In this document: in pieces, positions 57,227-64,000 of the stretch | Layout: each line of letters opens with the position of its first letter | Numbering within the stretch: position 1 is the first letter of the stretch | Assembly (NCBI GenBank): GCA_034408935.1 | Contig: DAOUMV010000025.1 | Location: 1 to 64,000 of the forward strand | Source: DAOUMF01 sp034408935 | Lineage (GTDB): Bacteria; Chloroflexota; Dehalococcoidia; SM23-28-2; RBG-16-64-32 | Length of the DNA stretch: 64,000 nucleotides | Direction: 5' to 3' | Program-made: the position numbers and the translations under genes | Notes under the pieces: model-generated | Told to the model about the DNA's origin: nothing | The model's database searches: none | The model's input: the letters and a program-made list of their open reading frames with translations, nothing else

Positions 57227-59047
57227 GAACGCCAGCAGCAGCGGCCACAGGGGGCGGCCGCCCTCAGCGTCGGAAGCGGCTTCCGGTGCTGATTCGTGCC
57301 TGACGTTGGCCAGCGTCGTCGGTTTCCTCGAGGCGCCCAGGGCCGCTGCCTCGACCTGCCGTGCTTCAGGGGACCAGCCTGCTGCGGCCGATATGCTTCT
57401 TCCTGCAGAGGGCCGCTCTGTCTGCTCGCTGCCGCCGGCGCTTGTCGCTGTCTGCGTGTCCATCACGGTCGGCGTGTCGGTCGCTGCCGGTGCCCCCGTC
57501 TTGTCGAATCGCACGTCGTCGAAGTAGACGGCCGCCGACGCCGCCGATGTCGGCCGCATCAGCAGACGGACCTTCGCCGAGCGCGCCTCCAGCGGCGCCT
57601 GTACGGGGTCCGTGTCAAGCGTGACGAAGTCCGCCGAGTCCTCCGCCAGTGCCGGGGAGTCCGCCACGGCGATCTGGCTACCGCTGCCGTCGGCGCTCTC
57701 GTACCACGAGACGCGCAGAAGCGCCTCCCGTACCCCCGGGTCATTCTTCAGGGCTGCCGCCTGCAGGCGGTAGAAGGCTCCTCCCTGTATGCTCACCGTC
57801 TGATAGATCCACTTGGTGGAGGCCGTGCGGCTGACCAGCGCCGCCGACCGTCCTCCTTCTGCATGGAATGCGTTGCTGGCGCTCATCTCGCCGCCTATCT
57901 TGCGCCAGCCATACGGCGTGTCGTCCTCTCGCACGTCCTCGAACCCACCGTTGACCAGCGAGGGGAAAACCCTGGGCTCCGCTGCCTCGGTCGTGGGGAC
58001 GGGTTCTGGGGGAGATGGGTCAGGGGAGGCCGCTTGCCCCGGTGTAGACGCCGGCGAGGGTGTCAAGACGGCTGTGGGTGTGGGCGCGTCCACCTGGCCG
58101 AACTGCACGGCGTCGAAGTAGACCACCGCGGATGCTGCCGATGCGGGCCTGAGCAGCAGACGGACCTTGGCTGAACCCGCCTGCGGTGGGGCCTGCACCG
58201 GGCCCGTGTCCAGCATCACGAACGCTGGCGAGCCCTCCACCAGCGCCGGGGAGTCCCCTGTGCCGATCTGGCTTCCGCTGCCATCGGCACTCTCGTACCA
58301 GGAGACGCGCAGCAGCGCCTCTCGCACCGCAGGGTCGTTCTTCAGTGCTGCCGCCCGCAGGCGGTAGAAAGCTCCTCCCTGCACGCTTACCGTCTGATAG
58401 ATCCACTTGGTGGAGGCCGTGCGGCTGACCAGCGCTGCCGACCGTCCTCCTTCCGCATGGAATGCGTTGCTGGCGCTCATCTCGCCGCCTATCTTGCGCC
58501 AGCCATACGGCGTGCCGTCCTCGCGCACGTCCTCGAACCCGCCGTTGACCAGCGAGGGGAAGACCGTCGGTTCCATCGGCGTGGCAGTGGGACTCGGCGG
58601 CTTGGTGGGGCAGGCGATGGGCGTCGCGTTCGGCTCAGCGGAGAACTGGAGGGTCGGGCTATCGACTGAGACGGCGCCGGTGTCCCCCTTGACCAGCACG
58701 CCGTAGCGGGCAGAGCGTGCCGCGCAGGGGGCGTCGGTGGTCAGGGAAAGGCACTGCTTCCCTACCCGCCAGACGTCTGCATGCGCGTCATCCTGGTAGA
58801 GCGTCGCCCCGAACCCACCCGGCTGCTCATACCAGGCCACGCTCAATGATATCGACATGACGCCCGTCCCGGTGACGGTGAGGCAGCCGTCGAGGCGGTA
58901 GGTCTGGCCGGGGGTGACTTCTTGAACGTACTGCTCGACCCAGCCCAACTGGTTCGTGTCGGGTGTGGCCTCACCGCGGACGGCCGCGAGGCCGCCGGTC
59001 AGGAGGGCTGCCCCAAGCCCGGCCAGGAGCACGATAGTGCGCTGCAA
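57137..59047 (-). CDS. Secreted, membrane-anchored protein with two near-identical jelly-roll domains
   Basis: The protein has 636 residues, starting TTG at 59047 (start uncertain). A signal peptide (TIVLLAGLGAALLTGGLAA) is followed by an N-terminal domain with Cys pairs to about residue 150. Two copies of a domain of about 160 residues follow, beginning FPSLVNGGFEDVRED and including GWRKIGGEMS, WIYQTVS, VSWYESADGSGSQI and VYFD near the end. These resemble CBM4/9-like carbohydrate-binding jelly rolls. Thr/Pro linkers separate them. The C-terminus has a membrane helix (LWPLLLAFGVPGVALGTLAG) and a basic tail. The two domains are offset by exactly 594 bp and almost identical in DNA. Confidence 0.82.
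   Translation of the reverse strand: MQRTIVLLAGLGAALLTGGLAAVRGEATPDTNQLGWVEQYVQEVTPGQTYRLDGCLTVTGTGVMSISLSVAWYEQPGGFGATLYQDDAHADVWRVGKQCLSLTTDAPCAARSARYGVLVKGDTGAVSVDSPTLQFSAEPNATPIACPTKPPSPTATPMEPTVFPSLVNGGFEDVREDGTPYGWRKIGGEMSASNAFHAEGGRSAALVSRTASTKWIYQTVSVQGGAFYRLRAAALKNDPAVREALLRVSWYESADGSGSQIGTGDSPALVEGSPAFVMLDTGPVQAPPQAGSAKVRLLLRPASAASAVVYFDAVQFGQVDAPTPTAVLTPSPASTPGQAASPDPSPPEPVPTTEAAEPRVFPSLVNGGFEDVREDDTPYGWRKIGGEMSASNAFHAEGGRSAALVSRTASTKWIYQTVSIQGGAFYRLQAAALKNDPGVREALLRVSWYESADGSGSQIAVADSPALAEDSADFVTLDTDPVQAPLEARSAKVRLLMRPTSAASAAVYFDDVRFDKTGAPAATDTPTVMDTQTATSAGGSEQTERPSAGRSISAAAGWSPEARQVEAAALGASRKPTTLANVRHESAPEAASDAEGGRPLWPLLLAFGVPGVALGTLAGHAWWRARLTGRKPGHLS
57760..58560. repeat. Near-identical 594-bp-offset duplication inside the anchored-protein gene
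   Basis: Sequences around 57795-57960 recur at 58389-58554 with only a few substitutions, for instance around TGATAGATCCACTTGG at 57801 and 58395. The offset of 594 is 198 codons, one domain plus linker. Confidence 0.85.
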
Positions 59048-59134
59048 GCCAGCGTCCGCGGGTAGCCGGTGAGGTGGCCACGCCTATTCTCAGGCGGCCC
59101 GTGGGTTTTGTCAACGATGTGTGAAGACAGAGGG

Positions 59135-60046
59135 CTAGATCAGCCGTTTGAGTCTCGGGTTGTCGGTGACGCCGGGGATGCGCCCCCGCTTGGCGATCGG
59201 TTTCCCCTCCACCTCCTTCAGGTCGGCCGTGAAGTCGTTGGGCTGGGCGGAGGTGATGTAGCTGCCAACCCCGAAGCCGTCTACCGACGCGCCTGTCGCC
59301 AGGAACTGGCGGATGCGCTCCGGCGTCACGCCCCCACGCTCGCCGGGAGTGTCCAGACGCACGCCCTGCAACCTCTCCCCCAGCGTCTCGGCCACCCGCA
59401 GCGCCTCCTGGGGCTCGTCCAGGAACGTGTCCACCAGGACGATGCGAGGCACCTCCGGCTCCACGTGCTTGTCGAAGGCGACCGCCGCCTTCACCGTGTC
59501 CCCGAAGCAGATGATCATGGCGTGAGGCATCGTGCCCGAGGGCTCCTTTCCGGCCATGGCGGCCCCCGGCGTCGTAGAGGCGCTCGCGCAGCCGCCGACG
59601 ATGGCCGCGTAGTCCATGTACGGCGCTACCAGCGGATGGACGTGGCGGGCACCGAAGCTCACCACGGGGACGCCCTCCGCCGCCTCCACGCACTCCTGCG
59701 CCGCCTGCGCCCAGCCGCTCTCCTGGGCTAAGATGCCCAAGATCGCCGTCTCGTAGACGGCATAGGATAGGTACTGGGCCTTGACGCGCAGCACCACCTC
59801 GTGAGCGGAGATGGGCTCGCCATCCTCCAGCCCCCAGACCTCGGCGCCCTGGGGCAGCGCCTTCCCCAGCAGGGCCCCCACCTCGCGCATGCCGCATATG
59901 AGCCCATCGCGGTGGGGGAATATCTCCATCGCCGCCGTGGGGTTGACACCCTCGGCCTCCATCACTCGATGGGCGCGCAGGAAGTAGATGTCAGCGGTGT
60001 CACCCGCGAGGACATGCGGGGCCGGTTGGAACAGCTCCTCGCTCAC
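59135..60046 (-). CDS. pncB: Nicotinate phosphoribosyltransferase
   Basis: The protein has about 303 residues (GTG 60046 or TTG 60049). HVLAGDTADIYFLRAHRVMEAEG is the substrate-binding start. LSYAVYETAILGILAQESGWAQAA, SFGARHVHPLVAPYMDYAAIVGGC with the catalytic His region, GTMPHAMIICFGD, and DGFGVGSYITSAQP near the C-terminus are typical. It is shorter than the classical enzyme of about 400 residues. It makes nicotinate mononucleotide for NAD. It directly follows the nicotinamidase gene, so together they salvage nicotinamide. Confidence 0.9.
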   Translation of the reverse strand: MSEELFQPAPHVLAGDTADIYFLRAHRVMEAEGVNPTAAMEIFPHRDGLICGMREVGALLGKALPQGAEVWGLEDGEPISAHEVVLRVKAQYLSYAVYETAILGILAQESGWAQAAQECVEAAEGVPVVSFGARHVHPLVAPYMDYAAIVGGCASASTTPGAAMAGKEPSGTMPHAMIICFGDTVKAAVAFDKHVEPEVPRIVLVDTFLDEPQEALRVAETLGERLQGVRLDTPGERGGVTPERIRQFLATGASVDGFGVGSYITSAQPNDFTADLKEVEGKPIAKRGRIPGVTDNPRLKRLI

Positions 60047-60052
60047 CAACGC

Positions 60053-60583
60053 CTATCCGACCGGGGCGCCGATCACTTCCGCTCCCAGCACCGTCTTGAG
60101 CTGGTTGAGGGCGAACCTGTGCGCCTCGGGGTCGAAGGTGGCTACGCAGTCCGCCGGCACCTCCACGGTGTAGTCGCGGTTGCGTGCGTCGGCGACGGTG
60201 TACAGCACGCAGATGTTCGTGCAATCGCCCACGACGATGATCTTGTCCGGCTTCAGCTCCTTGAGCCGCTGGTCCAGGTTCGTCTCGAAGAAGCCCGAGT
60301 AGCGCTGCTTGGGGATCACCTCCCCGGCGAACTCCTGTAGCTCGGGGATGATCTCCGTCTCTTCGCTGCCGCGAATGCAGTGGGGCGGAAACATCTTGAA
60401 CTCCAGGTCGTCCGGGTCATGCATATCGCAGAGGAAGATGATGTGGGAACCCCTGGCCCTCTCCTCTCGCAGGAGCTCCCGGACGCGAGGGATGATCTCG
60501 CGTATCGTGGGGCCGACGTAGAGGTTGTGGCCCTCCTCGCAGAAGCCGCGCACCATGTCCACCACCAGCACGACGTTGGACAT
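60053..60583 (-). CDS. pncA: Nicotinamidase / isochorismatase-family hydrolase
   Basis: The protein has 176 residues. The catalytic triad of the family is visible: Asp in VVLVVDMVRGFCEEG, Lys in EVIPKQRYSGFFETNLDQRL and Cys in VVGDCTNICVLYTVADARNRDY. A metal site of the HDPDD...H type is in LCDMHDPDDLEFKMFPPHC. The neighbouring nicotinate phosphoribosyltransferase makes nicotinamidase the likely activity (nicotinamide to nicotinate). The stop codon lies a few bases before the start of pncB. Confidence 0.9.
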   Translation of the reverse strand: MSNVVLVVDMVRGFCEEGHNLYVGPTIREIIPRVRELLREERARGSHIIFLCDMHDPDDLEFKMFPPHCIRGSEETEIIPELQEFAGEVIPKQRYSGFFETNLDQRLKELKPDKIIVVGDCTNICVLYTVADARNRDYTVEVPADCVATFDPEAHRFALNQLKTVLGAEVIGAPVG

Positions 60584-60597
60584 CGGCCGCCACCCTT

Positions 60598-60939
60598 CTA
60601 GCGCCGGAGGGTCACCCGCCGCATCACCACCGTCTCGCTGACGGCGTAGGTGCCCTCGGGTATCTCCCCGTTGCGCCGGGCGGGAAGCTTGCTGTTCGCC
60701 GACCGCCGCCTTGGCAGCCGCAGCGCCCCCTTAGCCAGCGTGGTGAGCGCGATCTCCACGGCCACTCCAAGCGCCACCAGCCCGACGCCCCGGGCTAGGA
60801 CGGGCGCAGCTTGTTTCCAAAGCGTGGGTGGCGCCGGCTCCCGCTTTACCGGCAGGCGGAGGCTTCTCAAGTCCGCGCCGCATTTGCGGCAGCGGCTGTC
60901 AGTCGAGGAAGCGTAGGCGCCGCACCTCTCACATCGCAT
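60598..60939 (-). CDS. Zinc-ribbon protein with one membrane segment
   Basis: The protein has 113 residues from the ATG at 60939 (GGAGG upstream). The N-terminal ribbon is MRCERCGAYASSTDSRCRKCGADL (two CxxC). A hydrophobic stretch follows (LARGVGLVALGVAVEIALTTLAKGAL), then a basic tail. The function is unknown. It is upstream of the nicotinamidase gene on the same strand. Confidence 0.72.
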   Translation of the reverse strand: MRCERCGAYASSTDSRCRKCGADLRSLRLPVKREPAPPTLWKQAAPVLARGVGLVALGVAVEIALTTLAKGALRLPRRRSANSKLPARRNGEIPEGTYAVSETVVMRRVTLRR

Positions 60940-61040
60940 GGGGACCTCCAACGGCAACAGTGCCTTCGCCGTCATTATAGCAAGCTACTGCATCGCCTCA
61001 AACCCGCCCGACATTCTCCGCGGAGTTTATACCGAGCGAG

Positions 61041-61162
61041 CTCCAGATTCTTCTCCGCCTCCGGCGGATCAGAATGACAGAGCGCTTAGGGTTCAACAAT
61101 GACACATCACGTTTGTAGGTCGAGGCCCCAGCCTCGACCGGGGCAGGGCTGGGGCCCTGCCC
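61041..61162. repeat. Dispersed repeat and two terminator-like hairpins
   Basis: The stretch GATTCTTCTCCGCCTCCGGC and the AGAATGACAG after it (61045-61080) have the look of a widespread interspersed repeat. The hairpins GTCGAGGC/GCCTCGAC (61119-61138) and GGGCAGGGC/GCCCTGCCC (61141-61162) follow, just beyond the stop of the formyltransferase gene. Confidence 0.6.
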
Positions 61163-61170
61163 TACGTGCA

Positions 61171-61998
61171 CTAGCTCTTCGCCCGCGCGACGATGCGCTC
61201 GATCTCAGGCGTCAGGTCCTGGCCCGCAATCTCCCGTCCCTGCGCATCCACCACCCGCTTGTCGCGCACGTGCACTCGCCCCTCGGCGAAGGCCCGCAGC
61301 GTCTCCACCACCAGCGGGAGCTCGCGCGTTACCCCCTGGCGGCGGATCTCCTGGAAGAGAGCATTCTCATCTCCATCTTCCTCCTTGACTGCCGCCACGC
61401 CTCGCCGCTCCACATCTCGCCAAAGCTCGTCGAGGGCAGGGCCGCGGATGGGGTAGGTGCAGTAGGCGACGGGCGGCCCCATGTCCAAGTCCGTCGTCGC
61501 CAGGTGCATGCGCACCCCGGAGTGGTCGAGACCCTGCTCCATGAGCCACCAGATGACCCCCTGCCACGTGCCGGGCGGTCCGTCAGGGGCCGCCGGATGC
61601 AGGTTCAGCAGATCGAAGCGTTGGCACATGACGTCGGTCGCGATGAGCATGTAGCCGGCCAGAACGCCGAGATCGAACGGGTAGGGCTCCAGCAGCCGGA
61701 TCACCTCCCGGTCGAAGTCGCGCCGCCATTCAGGGAGGGCCTCGCCCGCCTTGGCCGGGCTCTCGCCCCGCTCGCGTCGAAACCGCACTGTAGAGAGGTG
61801 CACCACCGGCAGGCCGTACCCGCGCGCCTGCTCGAAGAGCTGATCCGTCTGCGGATCCTGGCCCGGTTCGCGATTGCAGAACACCACCACGATCTCGGCA
61901 TCCAGTCGCTCGGCGGCGATCTCATCGTGGACGGTGGCCAGCAGGCCCCTCGAGCCGGGGCCGCGGCCAGTGGTGAACCAGCCTAGCCTAAGAGCCAT
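61171..61998 (-). CDS. Formyltransferase-family protein (PurN-like)
   Basis: The protein has 275 residues. The N-terminus LRLGWFTTGRGPGSRGLLATVHDEI leads to a Rossmann-like domain with VVFCNREPGQD. The catalytic region LNLHPAAPDGPPGTWQGVIWWLMEQGLDHSGVRMHLATTDLDMGPP supplies the Asn-His-Asp triad of formyl-THF transferases (NLHPA, SGVRMH, D). It is longer than PurN (about 200 residues) and the spacing differs, so the substrate may not be glycinamide ribonucleotide. It is upstream of the hairpins and on the same strand as the PHP and xse genes. Confidence 0.78.
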   Translation of the reverse strand: MALRLGWFTTGRGPGSRGLLATVHDEIAAERLDAEIVVVFCNREPGQDPQTDQLFEQARGYGLPVVHLSTVRFRRERGESPAKAGEALPEWRRDFDREVIRLLEPYPFDLGVLAGYMLIATDVMCQRFDLLNLHPAAPDGPPGTWQGVIWWLMEQGLDHSGVRMHLATTDLDMGPPVAYCTYPIRGPALDELWRDVERRGVAAVKEEDGDENALFQEIRRQGVTRELPLVVETLRAFAEGRVHVRDKRVVDAQGREIAGQDLTPEIERIVARAKS

Positions 61999-62043
61999 CT
62001 CGCCAACCCTCCATTGCCGTCTGTCTCAAGCTGAAGGGCATAC

Positions 62044-62745
62044 TTACGATGTCTGCCGCCGCCCAGTCCTATCATCAGGAGGCTTCCAGCCTAGCTTGCG
62101 CCGCAGGGTGGCGTAGCGGCTGATGAGGTGCACCAGCGGCGTCGCCGGACGGCCCGCCAGCGTCCCCCAGCGCAGCGCTTCTAAGAATTCCTGCGGCCCC
62201 TCGAACGCGGGAGCTTCCACATAGGCCCGCCCCATCTCCCACGGCGAATGGGCGTCGGTCACTGCCACGCCCACCAGACCGTTCTCCTCGGCCGCTCGGG
62301 CTGCCCTGTCGTTGTCTCCCTTGGCAGTCGTGCGTGCGTTCATCACCTCGATGATGTCTACCTCCGCGGCCAGGTCCGCCAGGCCTTCGGCGCCGACGCC
62401 GCCGCGGAACCGGTCCAGCGGGTGCGGCAGTGAGACCAGCCCCGACTGGGCGCGGATGCGCTCCACTGTCTCCCGCGCGCTCAGTCCAGGCGGCACCTCC
62501 TCCGTTAGGAACAGGCCGATGACCTCGCCCTCCCGGGAGCATATCTCCTCGCCTAGGATCACTCGGAAGGGCGCGATCTCTTGCACCGCCAGGGCCCCGC
62601 GCATGGTGTCGTGGTCGGTCACGGCCACGCAGGTGATCCCCTTGCGCAGGCAGGCCTCGATGAAGCGCTGGGGCGAGGTTATCGCGTCCGGCGAGTAGTG
62701 GGTATGGGTGTGCAGGTCGATGCGCAGGGGCTGGTCGTCGCTCAT
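62044..62745 (-). CDS. PHP-domain phosphoesterase
   Basis: The protein has 233 residues. The metal-binding motifs are RIDLHTHTHYSPDA, VAVTDHDTMRGA, VILGEEICSREGEVIGLFL, SLPHPLDRFRGG and VTDAHSPWEMG. It matches stand-alone PHP phosphoesterases (PolX/RNase AM-like small members). The exact substrate is unknown. The start overlaps the stop of xseB by four bases, indicating coupled translation. Confidence 0.88.
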   Translation of the reverse strand: MSDDQPLRIDLHTHTHYSPDAITSPQRFIEACLRKGITCVAVTDHDTMRGALAVQEIAPFRVILGEEICSREGEVIGLFLTEEVPPGLSARETVERIRAQSGLVSLPHPLDRFRGGVGAEGLADLAAEVDIIEVMNARTTAKGDNDRAARAAEENGLVGVAVTDAHSPWEMGRAYVEAPAFEGPQEFLEALRWGTLAGRPATPLVHLISRYATLRRKLGWKPPDDRTGRRQTS

Positions 62746-63011
62746 TCGGGCGGGATCTCCCCCTCTTCGTCCAGCGGGTACGGCTCCGGCTCCTCGCGCA
62801 GGGCAGCGAAATCCTCCTGGAGCTTCGTGACCTTCAGCTCCGCCTGCTGGAGCAGCTCCTGGCAGCGCTGGGCCAGCTTCATCCCCTCTTCGTACAGGGC
62901 CAGCGACTCCTCCAGCGTGAGGCCGCCCTCCTCGAGGCGGGCCACCGTCTCCTCCAGCCGCCTGTGCAGGGATTCGAACCCCTCCCGCTCGGACTTCTTC
63001 CTAGAACCCAT
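62742..63011 (-). CDS. xseB: Exodeoxyribonuclease VII small subunit
   Basis: The protein has 89 residues with the family core GFESLHRRLEETVARLEEGGLTLEESLALYEEGMKLAQRCQELLQQAELKV, a coiled-coil that binds the large subunit. It overlaps the end of xseA and the start of the PHP gene, so the three are translationally coupled. Confidence 0.95.
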   Translation of the reverse strand: MGSRKKSEREGFESLHRRLEETVARLEEGGLTLEESLALYEEGMKLAQRCQELLQQAELKVTKLQEDFAALREEPEPYPLDEEGEIPPE

Positions 63012-64000
63012 ACTGCCTCGACACCTCGGCCGGGAACTTCCCGTCGTGCACGTGCACCGTCAGCCGGTCGCGTCCCCGCACCTGTTGGACGCTCGTCACC
63101 ACCCGCTTGTCTTCCCGCATCTGGACGACGGCGTAGCCGCGGGCCAGGGTGCGCCGGGGGTCCAGTGACCTGAGCTGGGCGGCGAAGCTGCTCACCCTTT
63201 CGCCCCGCCGCGCCGTGGCCCGCTCCATCGCCACCTCCACCGCCAGCACCAGCCCGCTGAGGCGTTGTCGCCACTGCCCGGCGTCGGGCTGGGCCAGGCG
63301 CAGGCGATGGACCACCTGCCCGATGGCGGCGCGCCCCTGGCTCACCTGCCCCCCTGTCCAGGCCTGGAGGGACAGAGCCAGACCTTCCACCCTGCGCCAG
63401 ACATCGGCGTGGTTCGGCACCGCCATCTCCGCCGCCGCCGACGGCGTCGGCGCTCGCATATCCGCCACGTAGTCGGCGATGGTGTAGTCCGTTTCGTGGC
63501 CGACGCCGCACACGACCGGCGCGCGGCTCCCGTAGACCGCCCGCGCCACGGCCTCCTCGTTGAACGCCCATAGCTCTTCCATCGAGCCGCCGCCGCGGGC
63601 GAGGATGATGACATCGACGTCGCGCTCCGCGTTCAGCCCGCGCAGCGCCGCCACGATCCCCGGTACCGCCTCCGGGCCCTGCACCGCCGTCGGCGCCAGG
63701 ACGATCTCGGCCGCTGGCCAGCGTCGGCCGACAACCTGACAGATATCGTGGAGCACGGCCCCCGTCGGCGACGTGACCACGCCTAGGCGACGCGGGAACT
63801 GCGGCAGCGGCCGCTTGCGGGCCGGGTCGAACAGCCCCTCGCCTTCGAGTTGCTCCTTCAGCCGCTCGAACTGGGCCTGCCACACGCCCACGCCCGCTGG
63901 CTGCACGAAGTCCACGATGAGCTGGAGATCGCCGCGCGCCTCGTAGAAGGAGACGTTCCCGTGGGCGAGCACCTGCGCCCCGTTCTCGATCGGTGCGCCG
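63001..64000 (-). CDS. xseA: Exodeoxyribonuclease VII large subunit (5' end outside window)
   Basis: About 333 residues are visible; the frame is open to base 64000, so the N-terminal OB-fold is mostly outside. Visible at the start is GAQVLAHGNVSFYEARGDLQL. Then come RRLGVVTSPTGAVLHDICQVVGRRWP, DVDVIILARGGGSMEELWAFNEEAVARAVYGSRAPVVCGVGHETDYTIADYVADMRAPTPSAAAE (catalytic core) and DPRRTLARGYAVVQ. With XseB it degrades single-stranded DNA from both ends in the cytoplasm. Confidence 0.95.
   Translation of the reverse strand, partial: GAPIENGAQVLAHGNVSFYEARGDLQLIVDFVQPAGVGVWQAQFERLKEQLEGEGLFDPARKRPLPQFPRRLGVVTSPTGAVLHDICQVVGRRWPAAEIVLAPTAVQGPEAVPGIVAALRGLNAERDVDVIILARGGGSMEELWAFNEEAVARAVYGSRAPVVCGVGHETDYTIADYVADMRAPTPSAAAEMAVPNHADVWRRVEGLALSLQAWTGGQVSQGRAAIGQVVHRLRLAQPDAGQWRQRLSGLVLAVEVAMERATARRGERVSSFAAQLRSLDPRRTLARGYAVVQMREDKRVVTSVQQVRGRDRLTVHVHDGKFPAEVSRQYGF

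Noticed and set aside
62955..62980. T-arm-like GGATTCGAACCCCT, suggesting a tRNA
   Set aside because: It lies in the well-conserved coding sequence of xseB, and no acceptor, D or anticodon stems can be formed around it.

Overview
The window is a contiguous piece of a high-GC bacterial chromosome (roughly 60-65 % G+C by eye). It is dominated by housekeeping genes, with small accessory inserts between them. The gene set suggests a member of the Chloroflexota, possibly Dehalococcoidia-like: dgt-dnaG-rpoD, archease-rtcB, cmk-plsC-ispH followed by glmS and ppsA, a TIGR01906-type membrane protein, family III CoA-transferase, lipoproteins with Thr-Pro stalks, and thrombospondin-3/dockerin-like secreted proteins. 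No rRNA or marker gene is present to prove this. Many starts lack a Shine-Dalgarno sequence and have a TANNNT -10 box only 5-12 bases upstream, so leaderless mRNAs appear common.

Region by region. 1-7.6 kb: a multi-PAS/LuxR regulator (5' end outside), a CoA-transferase with a decayed tRNA-Phe-like sequence upstream, an unknown lipocalin-like protein, an alpha/beta hydrolase, an RDD protein, a C_GCAxxG redox protein with an in-frame UGA (candidate selenoprotein), a lipoprotein and an intact tRNA-Phe. 7.6-15.5 kb: alanine dehydrogenase, a P-loop/DRTGG protein, an RlmD-like methyltransferase, Maf and a UvrD/PcrA helicase. 15.5-20.6 kb: a methyltransferase bounded by a 46-bp duplication of the helicase 3' end, a hairpin array, an EstB-like serine hydrolase, a beta-hydroxyacid dehydrogenase, an ATC-hydrolase-like protein and MscS. 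20.6-28 kb: a lone AAA ATPase, archease-RtcB, a thioredoxin-like protein, MazG, a TIGR01906 membrane protein, FmdB, a GNAT protein and a DinB-like protein.

28.1-31.5 kb holds the most striking gene: a 1130-residue protein with the order TIR, seven WD40 repeats, Roc GTPase, COR, zinc ribbon, DUF4365 nuclease-like domain. It sits alone between housekeeping genes and looks like a one-gene immune sensor/effector. It is followed by rpoD, dnaG and dgt (convergent), a GNAT gene, a two-gene unit with a DUF4417-like protein, an MFS pump and an acyltransferase. The last two, and more weakly the GNAT gene, share a duplicated upstream module. 41.8-54.3 kb: a YdjC/ChbG deacetylase, a 981-residue TSP3/dockerin-like secreted protein, an anchored protein, PEP synthase, GlmS, IspH, PlsC and Cmk.

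54.3-59 kb is a patchwork of surface or small proteins (including a His-rich 61-residue protein and a HEPN-like protein) with repeated copies of one promoter-like module and of a C-terminal anchor fragment. 59-64 kb: nicotinamide salvage (nicotinamidase and nicotinate phosphoribosyltransferase), a zinc-ribbon protein, a formyltransferase, a PHP protein and exodeoxyribonuclease VII (xseB, and xseA running off the end). All assignments rest on reading motifs in the sequence; no search was run.
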